This document shows, piece after piece, positions 10,215-18,530 of a stretch of 64,000 bases of DNA. The notes beneath the pieces were generated by a model, which was not told where the DNA came from, ran no database searches, and saw only the letters and a list, made by a program, of their open reading frames with translations. Both the position numbers and the translations under genes were made by a program. The DNA comes from Allobosea sp. AAP35 (GTDB taxonomy: Bacteria; Pseudomonadota; Alphaproteobacteria; Rhizobiales; Beijerinckiaceae). How positions within the stretch are numbered: position 1 is the stretch's first letter; the number at the start of each line of letters is the position of its first letter. The stretch is taken from the NCBI RefSeq assembly GCF_001295925.1, contig NZ_LJHQ01000017.1:49978-113977 (forward strand). The letters run 5' to 3'.

Positions 10215-10580
10215 TCAGCAGCCCCATGCACCGCAGCCGCGGCGATAGCCGCGCCCTCCGTAGTAGTTTCTGTTGTAGCCTCGGCCGCCGTAGCCGCGAC
10301 CATAATAGCCTCTGTCATAGTAGCGCGAGGATCTGCTGTCGGCGACGAGCGCAGCCCCGATGAGGCCCGCCGTCGCACCTGCCACGACCACCCCTGTGGC
10401 CGCATCGGACTGCCGCCGGTCCTGCCGGATATTGGCTGCGACGCAGTTTTGGTAGGACCGGGTCGTTGGGCGAAAGCCGGATTGCTGGCAAACGACGTCG
10501 GCATTGGCCTGCGACTGCTCGAGCGTCTGGCAGCCCGCCAGCCCAGTGGCCAGGATGGCGGTGATGATCAGGGTTCGCAT
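10215..10580 (-). CDS. Small glycine/tyrosine-rich lipoprotein
   Basis: 121 residues. The signal peptide ends in lipobox LAGC (cysteine 17), so the protein is expected to be lipid-anchored. The next 40 residues (VCQQSGFRPTTRSYQNCVAANI) match small alphaproteobacterial lipoproteins often annotated only as hypothetical. A membrane-like glycine/alanine stretch (AATGVVVAGATAGLIGAALVA) follows. The tail is low complexity, rich in Tyr, Arg and Gly (YYDRGYYGRGYGGRGYNRNY), and ends with two cysteines. Such glycine-zipper plus RGY tails suggest envelope association. Function unknown. Larger overlapping frames on the same strand are shadows. Confidence 0.8.
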   Translation of the reverse strand: MRTLIITAILATGLAGCQTLEQSQANADVVCQQSGFRPTTRSYQNCVAANIRQDRRQSDAATGVVVAGATAGLIGAALVADSRSSRYYDRGYYGRGYGGRGYNRNYYGGRGYRRGCGAWGC

Positions 10581-10706
10581 AGGCTTGCTCCGGTGCGCCG
10601 ACCCAGGACGAGGGCGGCTTTGCCCGAAGCTAGGCCGAAGCCCGCGGCACGCTAGCCACGGAAACTACGCATGGCGGGTTGGCGGCAAGTTCAAAACCTT
10701 CCAGAT

Positions 10707-11483
10707 TTACCATGTCATGAGATCAAGCAGATGCGCGGCGATGGCCTCGCGGCTGCGGCCGATGTGGATCGCGGCGATCCCCAAGGTCTCCGCTCCGATG
10801 ATATCGGTCTCGCGGTTGTCGCCGATCATCACGGCGTCTGCGGGAGCGACGTCTTCCAGCGCGCGATGGAACATCTCCCGCGACGGCTTTCCGACAATCG
10901 TGATGTTTGCATTGGTTACGGCAGCGCGCAGTGCCGCCAGGATCGTGCCGGTCTCGATCAGAGGTGCCCCGCCGCGATCCGGACGCCAGCGATCGGGATT
11001 GGCGACGATGACCGGGGCGCCGCTATGCGCGGCCGTGACGATCTGTTGGAGCCGCTCGATGTCGAGCGTCGGATCGTTGCACAGGACGACGACGTCAGGT
11101 TTGGAACCGGCCAAATGCAGCCCCAATGCCTCGGCGCGCTGTCGGATCGCGGGCGAGGCAGCAATGAGAATCGTCGTGTTGGGATGATGATCGCGGACAT
11201 GGGCAAGTGCCACTTCGCCAGCCAAAAAACAGCGCGCAGCCGGCACTTCGAGACCGAGCGTGTCGAGATAGGTCGAGAATGCGGCCGCAGTCATTGTCGA
11301 GTTGTTGGTGACGAGCCGCAACCGTTCGCCATGTTGGGCTACAAACGCGGCGGCGCCCGGGCACAGCGCGTCGCTCTCGACGAGGCAGCCATCGACATCA
11401 CAGAGAACGAGCTTGGCTCGATCGAGCTGTGCCCTTGCGGTCGCCAGCGAGTCGCCACGTGTCGCCACGAGGGGGGTGATCAT
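10707..11483 (-). CDS. HAD-IIA family hydrolase (NagD/phosphoglycolate-phosphatase-like)
   Basis: 258 residues. HAD motif I is LCDVDGCLVES (nucleophile D plus D+2), motif II LVTNNST, the late lysine is in IVGKPSREMF, and motif III/IV is MIGDNRETDIIGA. The cap lies between motifs II and III, as in the IIA subgroup that dephosphorylates glycerol 3-phosphate, phosphoglycolate, pyridoxal phosphate or sugar phosphates. The ATG at 11483 overlaps the stop of the upstream phosphoesterase (ATGA), which fixes this start; the longer upstream frame is a shadow. As the last gene of the Ugp-like uptake operon it likely removes phosphate from the imported or released product. Confidence 0.88.
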   Translation of the reverse strand: MITPLVATRGDSLATARAQLDRAKLVLCDVDGCLVESDALCPGAAAFVAQHGERLRLVTNNSTMTAAAFSTYLDTLGLEVPAARCFLAGEVALAHVRDHHPNTTILIAASPAIRQRAEALGLHLAGSKPDVVVLCNDPTLDIERLQQIVTAAHSGAPVIVANPDRWRPDRGGAPLIETGTILAALRAAVTNANITIVGKPSREMFHRALEDVAPADAVMIGDNRETDIIGAETLGIAAIHIGRSREAIAAHLLDLMTW

Positions 11484-12352
11484 TCGGCGCTCATGCCAAG
11501 AGCGTAGCTTCTTCCCGCCGTTTCCTCGGCGGTCAGCGAAAAGCGCGCGCCTTGGTCGAGAAACGCAACCGCATGGACGACGATACGATCCTCCGCGATC
11601 AGAGCGACATTGTAGCCGGGCGGTTCGCGGTTGCCGACGATGTCGCCGCCGTCCTCGCTTCCCTCGATGCGCAACTGTCCGTCCAGCGAGAGTTGGTGGT
11701 TGAGCCCACGCGTGCACGAAAACGGAATGCCGCGCCAGCTTCCGGAGATCGGCCGGTGCAGATGGCCGAAGAACAAGTGCCGGATGCGCTCGCGATGCGG
11801 CGCCACGACAGCCGCGAAAGCCTCGGCATCGGCCAGAGCGATCGCGTCCATGGCCGCGACGCCGACTGCGAAGGGCGGGTGGTGCATGAAGATCAGGACA
11901 TCGCCCGGCGCCTCGCCAAGCGCCTGTGCGAGCGAGGCACGCCTGCGCTCGCAATAGGCCCCGGCATGGCTGCCGGTCGAGGCGGTATCAAGAAAGAGGC
12001 AGGTGAGATCGCCGAGGAGACGTTGGCCTTGGACGAAGCCATCGGCATCAACCATCGCGGGTGAGATGACCTCCTTGAACGCCTCCCGGTCGTCGTGATT
12101 GCCGATCATCAGGACGGTCGGCACCGGGCACGTTTCCCAGATGCCGGCAAAGGCCGCATAGGCGCTCCGCTCACCCCAATGCGCGAGATCGCCCGTCACC
12201 ACGCACAGCGCCGCATCGTCATGGCGAAGAGCGATATCGGCGATGGCGCGTGCGAGACGATCGCGCGGATCGAGGCCATAGAGCGTGTGAGGGGCAGCCA
12301 CGACATGGGTGTCGCTGACATGGACGATCTTGATCACGGACGGCATTTCCAT
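11480..12352 (-). CDS. Calcineurin-like metallophosphoesterase (CpdA/GpdQ-like phosphodiesterase)
   Basis: 290 residues carrying all five two-metal motifs: HVSDTHV, VVTGDLAHWGE, MIGNHDD, FMHHPP and FFGHLHRP. This is the class III phosphodiesterase pattern (cAMP PDE CpdA, glycerophosphodiesterase GpdQ). No signal peptide, so cytoplasmic. The ATG at 12352 is used; 12346 is also possible. It follows a Ugp/Mal-type importer and overlaps the HAD phosphatase, so hydrolysis of an imported phosphodiester to a monoester for the HAD enzyme is a reasonable inference. A cyclic-nucleotide role is the alternative. Confidence 0.88.
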   Translation of the reverse strand: MEMPSVIKIVHVSDTHVVAAPHTLYGLDPRDRLARAIADIALRHDDAALCVVTGDLAHWGERSAYAAFAGIWETCPVPTVLMIGNHDDREAFKEVISPAMVDADGFVQGQRLLGDLTCLFLDTASTGSHAGAYCERRRASLAQALGEAPGDVLIFMHHPPFAVGVAAMDAIALADAEAFAAVVAPHRERIRHLFFGHLHRPISGSWRGIPFSCTRGLNHQLSLDGQLRIEGSEDGGDIVGNREPPGYNVALIAEDRIVVHAVAFLDQGARFSLTAEETAGRSYALGMSAE

Positions 12353-12376
12353 CAAAGCGGGGGCAAGAGCGAAAGG

Positions 12377-12398
12377 TCCGGCGGACGTATCCGCCGGA
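12377..12398 (-). terminator. Hairpin between binding-protein and phosphoesterase genes
   Basis: A perfect 9-bp stem (TCCGGCGGA / TCCGCCGGA) with a CGTA loop sits in the 64-base gap after the binding-protein stop. No U-tract follows, so it is more likely a 3' RNA stabiliser or attenuator that raises binding-protein mRNA over the enzymes than a full terminator. Confidence 0.5.
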
Positions 12399-12416
12399 TC
12401 CGATGCGGTCAGGAGG

Positions 12417-13688
12417 TCACTTGCCGGCGGGCAGGAGCGCCTGGGTGTCGCGGGCCATTTCGGTGAGGACCTCGTTGGCCTGCGCGGTGCGCTTGCCGTC
12501 CATCACCGACTGGAGATGATCCTTGATCACATCGGTAATCTTCAGGCCATTGTCGCCGGGGAAGGCATACCAGTTCGTCAGATAGGGCAACTGGGCGAGC
12601 GCGGTGTACTGGTTGGGGTTGCGCTTGTAGAAATCGGCCAGATGGTCGGCGGCTTTCGCGTTGGGGGCCATATAGCCGGTGGTCTCGACCATGGCGGCGC
12701 CGCCTCGCGGACCGGTCCAGTACTTGACCACTTCCCAGGCCGCCTTGCGCTTTTCGGCCGAGGCTGCCGTGATCATCATTACATTGCCGCCGGCCGGCAG
12801 GCGGGACAGGCCCTGCGTCAGGCCCGGAAAGAGCGACGTCTTCATGGTGAACCGGTCGCCGATCTGGCGGGTAAAGGCGTTCACATAGGCCGTCGTCGTC
12901 AGCAGCACACCGACCTGCCCGGCCGCAAAGGCGGTCCGCATGTCGTTGCCGGAGATGTTGGGCGTCTTCGTCTCGGTCACCAGGCGGGCGAGCGTGCCGA
13001 TCGCCTTGCGTCCGGCCTCGTCATCGAATGCCACCTTTGTCTCGCCAGCATCCATCATGTTGCCGCCGTTTTCGAAGACCAGCGCCTGGAAGAGCCAGTT
13101 GCCGGAGATCGGCCACTCGGCTGCGATGCCGTGGACGCCGGGACGCAGGCCCTGGATCTTCGCGGCCAGGCTAATGACGCCGTCCCAACTGGTCGGCAGC
13201 GCGGCGGGGTCGCCTCCAGCGGCCTTGACGAGATCCAGGTTGAAATAGGCGATCGGCAGCGACACGGCGAAAGGCAGGCCATAGACTTTGCCGCCGATCG
13301 AGCCGGCGTCCCGCATGGCCTTGTGGAAGCCCTGTGCCTCGAAATCCGTCTCGGCCTTGATGAAATCGTCGAGAGGGGCGGCGACCTGCTTGTCGGCAAG
13401 GGCGCGGACGCGGTTCAGGCCCTGGAAGGTGATGTCCGGCGTCGTGCCCGTGACCGCTTCGCGCAGGATGCGCTGCGTGGCGTCCTCATAATCCTTGTAA
13501 GGCGCGCGGAAGCTGACCTTGATCCCCGGATGGGTCTTGGCGAACTCCTCGACGAGGCGGTTATGGGTCTCCTTGAAGACGTCGCCGTAAGGATATTGGA
13601 CGACGATCTCGGTCACGGGCTGAGCCGCGGCCGGGAGCGTGAAGGCGAGAGCCAGGGCGAGCGCCCGGCATGAGTGTTTCGCAAGCAT
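12417..13688 (-). CDS. ABC transporter substrate-binding protein, UgpB-like family
   Basis: 423 residues from the ATG at 13688; residues 1-22 are a signal peptide (ALALALAFTLPAAAQ) for periplasmic export. The mature part follows the cluster-1 binding-protein pattern: VVQYPYGDVFKETHNRLVEEF, TGTTPDITFQG, YGLPFAVSLPIAYFNLDL, FAAGQVGVLLTTTAYV and GPRGGAAMVETTGYMAPN. The last motif and the overall order resemble glycerol-3-phosphate binder UgpB more than maltose binders. It follows two permeases and an ATPase in the operon. The ligand is inferred, helped by the phosphoesterase and HAD genes downstream. Confidence 0.88.
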   Translation of the reverse strand: MLAKHSCRALALALAFTLPAAAQPVTEIVVQYPYGDVFKETHNRLVEEFAKTHPGIKVSFRAPYKDYEDATQRILREAVTGTTPDITFQGLNRVRALADKQVAAPLDDFIKAETDFEAQGFHKAMRDAGSIGGKVYGLPFAVSLPIAYFNLDLVKAAGGDPAALPTSWDGVISLAAKIQGLRPGVHGIAAEWPISGNWLFQALVFENGGNMMDAGETKVAFDDEAGRKAIGTLARLVTETKTPNISGNDMRTAFAAGQVGVLLTTTAYVNAFTRQIGDRFTMKTSLFPGLTQGLSRLPAGGNVMMITAASAEKRKAAWEVVKYWTGPRGGAAMVETTGYMAPNAKAADHLADFYKRNPNQYTALAQLPYLTNWYAFPGDNGLKITDVIKDHLQSVMDGKRTAQANEVLTEMARDTQALLPAGK

Positions 13689-13749
13689 TGAAGGATCCAG
13701 TTCTCGAGGGGAAATCGACCGCCGCGCCCACGGCGGATCGGGGTGAAGG

Positions 13750-14598
13750 TCACTTGATGCCGGTGAAGGCGATGCCTTCGATGAAGCGGCGTTGGGCAAG
13801 CAGGAAGGCGGCGACCAGCGGCAGGACGATGATCGTCGCCGCTGCCATCAGGGGGCCATAATGGGTGCCGGCATCGTCGTTTCGGAACGCGACGACCCCG
13901 AGCGGCGGCGTGAACAGGGCGTCGCTCGACACCGCGATCAGCGGCCAGAAATAGTCGTTCCAATGAGCGACCACCGAAAAGACCGCGAAGGATGAGATCG
14001 CTGGCAAAGCGGCCGGCGCCATGACCCGCCAGACAATGGCAAATTCGGACATCCCATCCATCCGGGCCGCATCAACGAGGTCGCTCGGCACGCTGAGAAA
14101 GAACTGCCGCATCAGGAAGATGCCGAAAACCGAGATCGAGAACGGCGTGACCAGTGCGGCGTATGTATCGAGCAGACCAACGGCATGCAGGCTCACAAAG
14201 AGCGGCACCGCGATGACGTGGTAGGGCACCAGAAGCCCGAACAGCACGATCGCAAACAACGCCTTGCGTCCCCGGAACTCGGATTTCGCCAGGGCGAAAG
14301 CCGCAGGCAGCGCAACCACGAGCTGGAGTACCAGGATCGTTGCGGTGACGAGGGCCCCGTTCAGAAGATAGCGGCCGAGCGGCGCCATCCGGAAAGCCGC
14401 GCCATAGTTTTCGGCTGCCGAGAAGTTGCGCGGCCACCAGTGAATGTCGGCCACCAGGATCTCGTCAGGCCCCTTGAGCGAGGTCGAGACCATCCAAAGG
14501 AAGGGAAGCAACGTCAGGGCGGCGAGCACGAGAAGCGTCGCGTGGCGCAGGACGGGGCCGAGCACCGACCGCCGCCTCTTGGAGTGGCGGGCGGTCAT
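13750..14598 (-). CDS. ABC transporter permease, UgpE/MalG family
   Basis: 282 residues, six predicted membrane helices. The EAA loop that docks on the ATPase is present (VDAARMDGMSEFAIVWRVMAPAALPAI). The N-terminus is basic (MTARHSKRRR), with the first helix at 17-37 followed by SLKGPDEIL, typical of the second permease of sugar or glycerol-phosphate importers. The ATG at 14598 overlaps the stop of the upstream permease by four bases. It works as a heterodimer with that permease. Substrate specificity cannot be read from it alone. Confidence 0.9.
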   Translation of the reverse strand: MTARHSKRRRSVLGPVLRHATLLVLAALTLLPFLWMVSTSLKGPDEILVADIHWWPRNFSAAENYGAAFRMAPLGRYLLNGALVTATILVLQLVVALPAAFALAKSEFRGRKALFAIVLFGLLVPYHVIAVPLFVSLHAVGLLDTYAALVTPFSISVFGIFLMRQFFLSVPSDLVDAARMDGMSEFAIVWRVMAPAALPAISSFAVFSVVAHWNDYFWPLIAVSSDALFTPPLGVVAFRNDDAGTHYGPLMAAATIIVLPLVAAFLLAQRRFIEGIAFTGIK

Positions 14599-15527
14599 TG
14601 GCTGTGAATCCTCTTCTCGGCGATGAAAACCTTGGCCAGCGTCAGCAACAGCATGGCCATGACGAAGACGACGGCGATCGCGGCCGCGTAGCCGGTGCGG
14701 AAGAATTCGAAGCCCTCGGCATACATCGTGTAGAGCAGCACCTCCGTCGCCTTGTTGGGGCCGCCCTTGGTCAGCGCATGGACGGTGTCGAAGACCTGGA
14801 AGGACCGGATTGTCGAGATCACCACGACAAACAGCGTCACGGGGGCGAGCAGCGGCCAGGTAACGAGCTGGAAGCGGTCCCAGGCCAGCGCGGCGCCATC
14901 CATCTCGGCCGCGTCATGCAGCGATTGCGGGATGGCGGAGAGCCCTGCGAGAAACAGGACCATATTGAAGCCGAACTGCTGCCAGATGCCGATGACCGCG
15001 AGCACGCCGAGCGCGGTGTCGCCATTCTGCAGCCAGTTGACCGGCGCGACACCGAAAAGGCCCAGCGCGGCGTTGATGAGGCCGAATGTCGGATGGAGCA
15101 TAAACTCCCAGACGATCGCCATGGCGATCAGCGAGCCCATGACCGGCAGGAAGAACACGGTTCTCCAGACCTGCGTCAGAAAGCTCGACCGGCCCAGCAT
15201 CAGTGCCACGCCCAGGCCGAGCCCGGTCGATCCCAGAACGACGATGGCCGCATAGGTTGCCGTATTGCCGACCGAGCGCCAGAAGACGGGATCGTTCGCC
15301 AGAGCCGCGTAATTGGCCCCCCCGACATAGCTCCACGCCCTGGCCCCCAATTGGTAGTCGGTAAAGGAGAGCCCGAGCACGGCGGCGAGTGGCGCGATGA
15401 GCAAGAGCAGGATGAGGGATGCCGCCGGCGCGACGAGCAACCAGGAGGCGACCTCTTCATGCGGCCTGCGCCGTTTGCCGGTCGATGGAAGCGTGCTCGC
15501 GCCTGTGGTGAGGACCGCATTCGTCAT
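14595..15527 (-). CDS. ABC transporter permease, UgpA/MalF family
   Basis: 310 residues. After a hydrophilic N-terminus the helices start at WLLVAPAASLILLLLIAP; LSFTDYQ is the usual first-loop signature. The EAA loop is LHDAAEMDGAALAWDRFQLVTWPLLAP, and HALTKGGPNKATEVLLYTMYAEGF is the conserved C-terminal loop. Short periplasmic loops place it with UgpA-type permeases rather than the long E. coli MalF. The start overlaps the ATPase stop (ATGA) and has a strong ribosome site, TAAGGAGG, just upstream. Partner of the next permease. Confidence 0.9.
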   Translation of the reverse strand: MTNAVLTTGASTLPSTGKRRRPHEEVASWLLVAPAASLILLLLIAPLAAVLGLSFTDYQLGARAWSYVGGANYAALANDPVFWRSVGNTATYAAIVVLGSTGLGLGVALMLGRSSFLTQVWRTVFFLPVMGSLIAMAIVWEFMLHPTFGLINAALGLFGVAPVNWLQNGDTALGVLAVIGIWQQFGFNMVLFLAGLSAIPQSLHDAAEMDGAALAWDRFQLVTWPLLAPVTLFVVVISTIRSFQVFDTVHALTKGGPNKATEVLLYTMYAEGFEFFRTGYAAAIAVVFVMAMLLLTLAKVFIAEKRIHSQ

Positions 15528-16648
15528 GCCGCCCTCCTTATCTGCGCTGCGCGAAGCCTCGAACCCGCTCCGTCAAAGGCCAGGAGGCGTTCGGGCGGGA
15601 CCACGATGCCGCAGCGTTCATCCAGACGCAGGCGGGGTGCATGGGGATCGCGCCGCACGATAATCGGCTCCGCCTGTCCTTCGATCGCCAGATGGACGTG
15701 GAGGTCGGCTCCGAGATTCTCCAGATGCACGACCACGCCGACGAGGCCACCTTCGGAGGGATCGACCAATGTGGCCGCCTCGGCCCGGAAGGCGAGGCGC
15801 AGCCCCGGCACCAGCGCCATGGCTGGATCGTCGAGGCGAGCGGCCAGGGCCCGCGCCGCATCCGCTCCGGCGACATTGATCTTCGGGCTGCCGATGAACT
15901 CCGCGACGCGCAGATCGGACGGATCGGCATAAATCTCCTCGGGGGATCCGACCTGGATCAGCTGCCCGTCCATCATGACCGCGATGCGGTCCGCCATCGT
16001 CATGGCCTCGGCCTGGTCATGCGTGACGTAGACGAAGGTCGTCTCGAGCCTACGGTGAAGCCGCGCGATTTCGCTGCGCATCTCGACGCGCAGCTTGGCG
16101 TCCAGGTTCGACAGAGGCTCGTCCATCAGAAAGGCCTTGGGTGCGCGCACCATCGCCCGGCCGAGCGCCACGCGCTGACGCTGACCGCCGGACAATTGGC
16201 CGGGCTTGCGGTCGACCAGGTCGCCGATGCCGAGCATCGCGCAGGCCTGGGCCACTTCGACGTCGATCTCCCGCCGTACGGCCCGAGATCGAGACGACAG
16301 CCGCCCAAAAACCGGTAGGCGCTCGGCCGTCGTCAAACGCCGCATGGTGAGAGGCACGGCGATGTTTTCAGCGACGGTCAGATGCGGATAAAGCGCGTAG
16401 GACTGGAAGACCATGGCGAGGTCGCGGTCGCGGGCCGGCAGGTGGTCGACCGCCTTGCCGGCCAGGAGGATCGAGCCTGCTTCTTCGCGCTCCAGCCCCG
16501 CGATGATGCGCAGCAGCGTGGACTTGCCGCAGCCGGAGGGCCCGACCAGCGCCATGAATTCGCCCTGGGCGATGGCGAGGTCGATTCCCTTCAGCACAGG
16601 CCTGCGCCCGAAGCTCTTTGTTATTCCATCGATCTCGATACGTGACAT
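15524..16648 (-). CDS. ABC transporter ATP-binding protein, UgpC/MalK family
   Basis: 374 residues. The nucleotide-binding domain has Walker A GPSGCGKST, Q-loop MVFQSYALYPHL, signature LSGGQRQRVALGRAMV, Walker B AFLMDEPLSNLDAKL and H-loop YVTHDQAEAMTMADRI. A C-terminal TOBE/MOP regulatory domain (about 240-374) is typical of MalK/UgpC. An unusual insertion of about 20 residues lies between the Q-loop and the helical domain (around residues 105-130, LPVFGRLSSRSRAVRREID), longer than in E. coli UgpC. First gene of the importer operon, divergent from the LysR regulator. Confidence 0.92.
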   Translation of the reverse strand: MSRIEIDGITKSFGRRPVLKGIDLAIAQGEFMALVGPSGCGKSTLLRIIAGLEREEAGSILLAGKAVDHLPARDRDLAMVFQSYALYPHLTVAENIAVPLTMRRLTTAERLPVFGRLSSRSRAVRREIDVEVAQACAMLGIGDLVDRKPGQLSGGQRQRVALGRAMVRAPKAFLMDEPLSNLDAKLRVEMRSEIARLHRRLETTFVYVTHDQAEAMTMADRIAVMMDGQLIQVGSPEEIYADPSDLRVAEFIGSPKINVAGADAARALAARLDDPAMALVPGLRLAFRAEAATLVDPSEGGLVGVVVHLENLGADLHVHLAIEGQAEPIIVRRDPHAPRLRLDERCGIVVPPERLLAFDGAGSRLRAAQIRRAA

Positions 16649-16695
16649 GCGCGCTTTCCCGTGTTGGGAAGGCTGGTAAAATCAAATTTTGTATC

Positions 16696-16710
16696 TATCA
16701 CGACATGATA
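16696..16710. promoter_or_regulatory. Putative LysR operator in divergent promoter region
   Basis: The 105-base space between the importer operon and its LysR gene is strikingly AT-rich for this genome. It contains the dyad TATCA-N5-TGATA, which fits the T-N11-A plan loosely, next to AAATTTTG/CAAAAT-type repeats. Likely the regulator binding site and the overlapping divergent promoters. Confidence 0.5.
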
Positions 16711-16753
16711 TAAATTTTGTTTATATGCATTGTCAGCGCGGGAGTGAGCGGAA

Positions 16754-17650
16754 ATGGCGGAACGTTCACCGAGTTGGGTGCAGTTGCGGGCTTTCAACGC
16801 GGTTTTCCGCGAAGGGTCGATCTCGCGCGCGGCGGCGCGCCTCGGCCTCACCCAGCCCGCGATCACGGCGCAGCTACGTCTCTTGGAAAGCCAGCATGAC
16901 GTCCTGCTGTTCGAACGGACGGGGTCGGGAATGCGGCCGACGCCCCTCGCGCGAAGGCTCTATGCCGAGACGGATGGGCTCAACACGATCGAGGAGGTCG
17001 CAACCGAAATCCTGACGGCTTCAAGGACCCTCGAAATCGGCGAAATCTCGATCATGGTGGGTGCCCCCAATCCGGCCATGTCCTTGATCGCGGCCTATCA
17101 CCGGCGACATCCCGGCATCCGCATCGTCACGTCCTTCGGCAATTGGGGCGAGGTGACGGCGGCGATCCGCGAGCGTCGCTATGACGTCGCGATCGCCACG
17201 GAAGCCCCAGGCGACAGCGACATCGCATCGGCCTCGTTTGCGTCCCAGCGCATCGTCGCCATCGTCGCCCCGGGGCACCCTCTGGCGCGGCTTGATCGCC
17301 CCGTCAGGCTGGCTGATATCGTCGGCCATGCGGTGATCTTCCGTCCGCCGCCTTCGCTGACGCAGCAGAAGCTGGAGCGGGCGTTGACGCGGCATGACCT
17401 GACCGTCGATCCGCTCATGACCCTCGGATCACGAGAAGCCCTGATCGAGGCCGTCGCGCAGGGGCTTGGGGTCGGCTTCATCTTCGAACAGGCGACCAAC
17501 CGGCGCGACGGCATCGTCCGCGTGCCCGTGGCCGAGCTCCATGAGCGGTATCAGGAAGACATCTTCTGCCTCACGCAACACCGCCGTCGACGGACCATTT
17601 CCGCGCTATTCGACCTCGCCGACGAATTCGCAGGCGGACACGGCGAATGA
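16754..17650 (+). CDS. LysR-family transcriptional regulator of the Ugp-like operon
   Basis: 298 residues: N-terminal winged helix (5-64, FREGSISRAAARLGLTQPAITAQL as recognition helix), linker helix and a periplasmic-binding-protein-like effector domain from about 92. The sequence ISIMVGAPNPAMSLIAAYHRRHPGI resembles LysR regulators found beside phosphonate or phosphate-ester import genes. It is divergent from the importer operon with a 105-base shared promoter, the usual layout for a regulator acting on the neighbouring operon. Effector unknown; an organophosphate would fit the neighbourhood. Confidence 0.88.
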   Translation: MAERSPSWVQLRAFNAVFREGSISRAAARLGLTQPAITAQLRLLESQHDVLLFERTGSGMRPTPLARRLYAETDGLNTIEEVATEILTASRTLEIGEISIMVGAPNPAMSLIAAYHRRHPGIRIVTSFGNWGEVTAAIRERRYDVAIATEAPGDSDIASASFASQRIVAIVAPGHPLARLDRPVRLADIVGHAVIFRPPPSLTQQKLERALTRHDLTVDPLMTLGSREALIEAVAQGLGVGFIFEQATNRRDGIVRVPVAELHERYQEDIFCLTQHRRRRTISALFDLADEFAGGHGE

Positions 17651-17919
17651 GGCAAAACGGTAGTGGCCTTTTGTGGCAGCGATTGCCGAATTTGAATCTG
17701 CTGCAAGCTGATATTGCCTCTCAAAAAGGCTCATTCCCGAACCTCTAGCCTTGCGCTTCATAGGGCGCTGGAAAGGCAGGCTGGCCAGGCCCTTCCCGTT
17801 GGATTTGACGCGTGATCATGCTATCAAGGTCGCCCGATAGGGCTTGGCACCTCCCTTTGACACCAACCCCTCGCGAACACCAAAAAACCGTTTAATATCA
17901 ATGCTTAACAGCCTATTAT

Positions 17920-17947
17920 GGAGGCCCGAGTCCTCTCCTGGGCACCA
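17920..17947 (+). other. tRNA 3'-end remnant (likely att site of an integrated element)
   Basis: The segment reads as T-arm plus acceptor end: GGAGG, loop CCCGAGT, CCTCT (the five T-stem pairs form), then acceptor strand CCTGGGC, discriminator A and CCA, followed by CTCTTTTTT. The acceptor half would pair with GCCCAGG, as in tRNA-Phe. The upstream 120 bases contain no matching 5' half or anticodon arm, so it is a 3' fragment. Integrases of the tyrosine family commonly recombine in tRNA 3' ends, and an integrase remnant begins about 95 bases downstream. An attachment-site scar is therefore likely. Confidence 0.6.
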
Positions 17948-18040
17948 CTCTTTTTTCCTCAGCAGGACAAAGAGATACGGTTTTGTAAGGGCTTATCGGG
18001 TATCCGCTTTCACAGAGCGGTCTCACACATGGCCCTTGCG

Positions 18041-18247
18041 ATGCCCCGTCCCTTCACTACCAAGTCGGGATCCTAATACCTCAACGTTCGGGTTCCGAAC
18101 GAGTTCCGGGAGGTCGCGCGCGGCCATCCCGTGACTCTGCCGATCGACGGCAAATCGGTCACCGTGACCGTCACCGACAAGGTCTACGTGTCGCTGCGCA
18201 CAAAGAGCGCGCGCGAGTCCAAGGACCGCTTCCGGCCCCTGAAAGAG
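18041..18247 (+). pseudogene. Tyrosine-recombinase (phage integrase) N-terminal remnant
   Basis: From the ATG at 18041 the frame reads MPRPFTTKSGS, a TAA stop at 18074, then YLNVRVPNEFREVARG, and after a short gap SVTVTVTDKVYVSLRTKSARESKDRFR. The pattern (R/K)VPxxLR followed by SLRTxxxREAKxRF is the N-terminal arm-binding domain of alphaproteobacterial phage-type integrases, whose first line usually ends KSGxYY. One tyrosine codon (TAC/TAT) appears to have become TAA, and all sequence after about 18247 is unrelated: the catalytic domain (R..HxxR..Y) is gone. Non-functional. Confidence 0.65.
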
Positions 18248-18462
18248 TCTGGTGTTGGGCATTCAGCAAGCACCGAACCGCTTATGTCGTTCTATGGAGC
18301 CGCTTCCGGTGTGCCTGTCAGGCGTCGCTACATGCCCGAGCCACGGGAGTTGCAGTTCCCTGCTCGCGCTCGGAAGGTTCGGTTTGGCGAAGCCGCTTAG
18401 GCCGGGGACCCGGTAGCCGAGGGGTGGGCTGGGTGGAAAGCGAGAGCCTATTGAACTCGCCC

Positions 18463-18483
18463 AGGGCGGGAGCGCCCCGCCCT
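18463..18483 (-). terminator. GC-rich hairpin downstream of DUF302 gene
   Basis: Stem AGGGCGGG / CCCGCCCT with a five-base loop, 48 bases after the DUF302 stop. It has no U-tract, so a weak or Rho-assisted terminator is the most that can be claimed. Confidence 0.4.
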
Positions 18484-18530
18484 CGAATGGAGATTCCGGT
18501 CTCCGGATCCGCAACCGCAACCGCAGTCGA

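Larger units (their letters stand above)
17651..18530. other. Gene-poor scar region
   Basis: 880 bases between the LysR and DUF302 genes. It holds the tRNA 3' remnant (17920-17947), the broken integrase (18041-18247) and a GC-rich hairpin (18463-18483). The part before 17920 is lower in GC than the neighbourhood and has no gene. The part 18250-18460 has open frames with no family resemblance. Confidence 0.55.

Noticed and set aside
18263..18520. 85-codon minus-strand frame beyond the integrase remnant
   Set aside because: No ribosome site, no family resemblance, and proline/serine-rich shadow-type composition.
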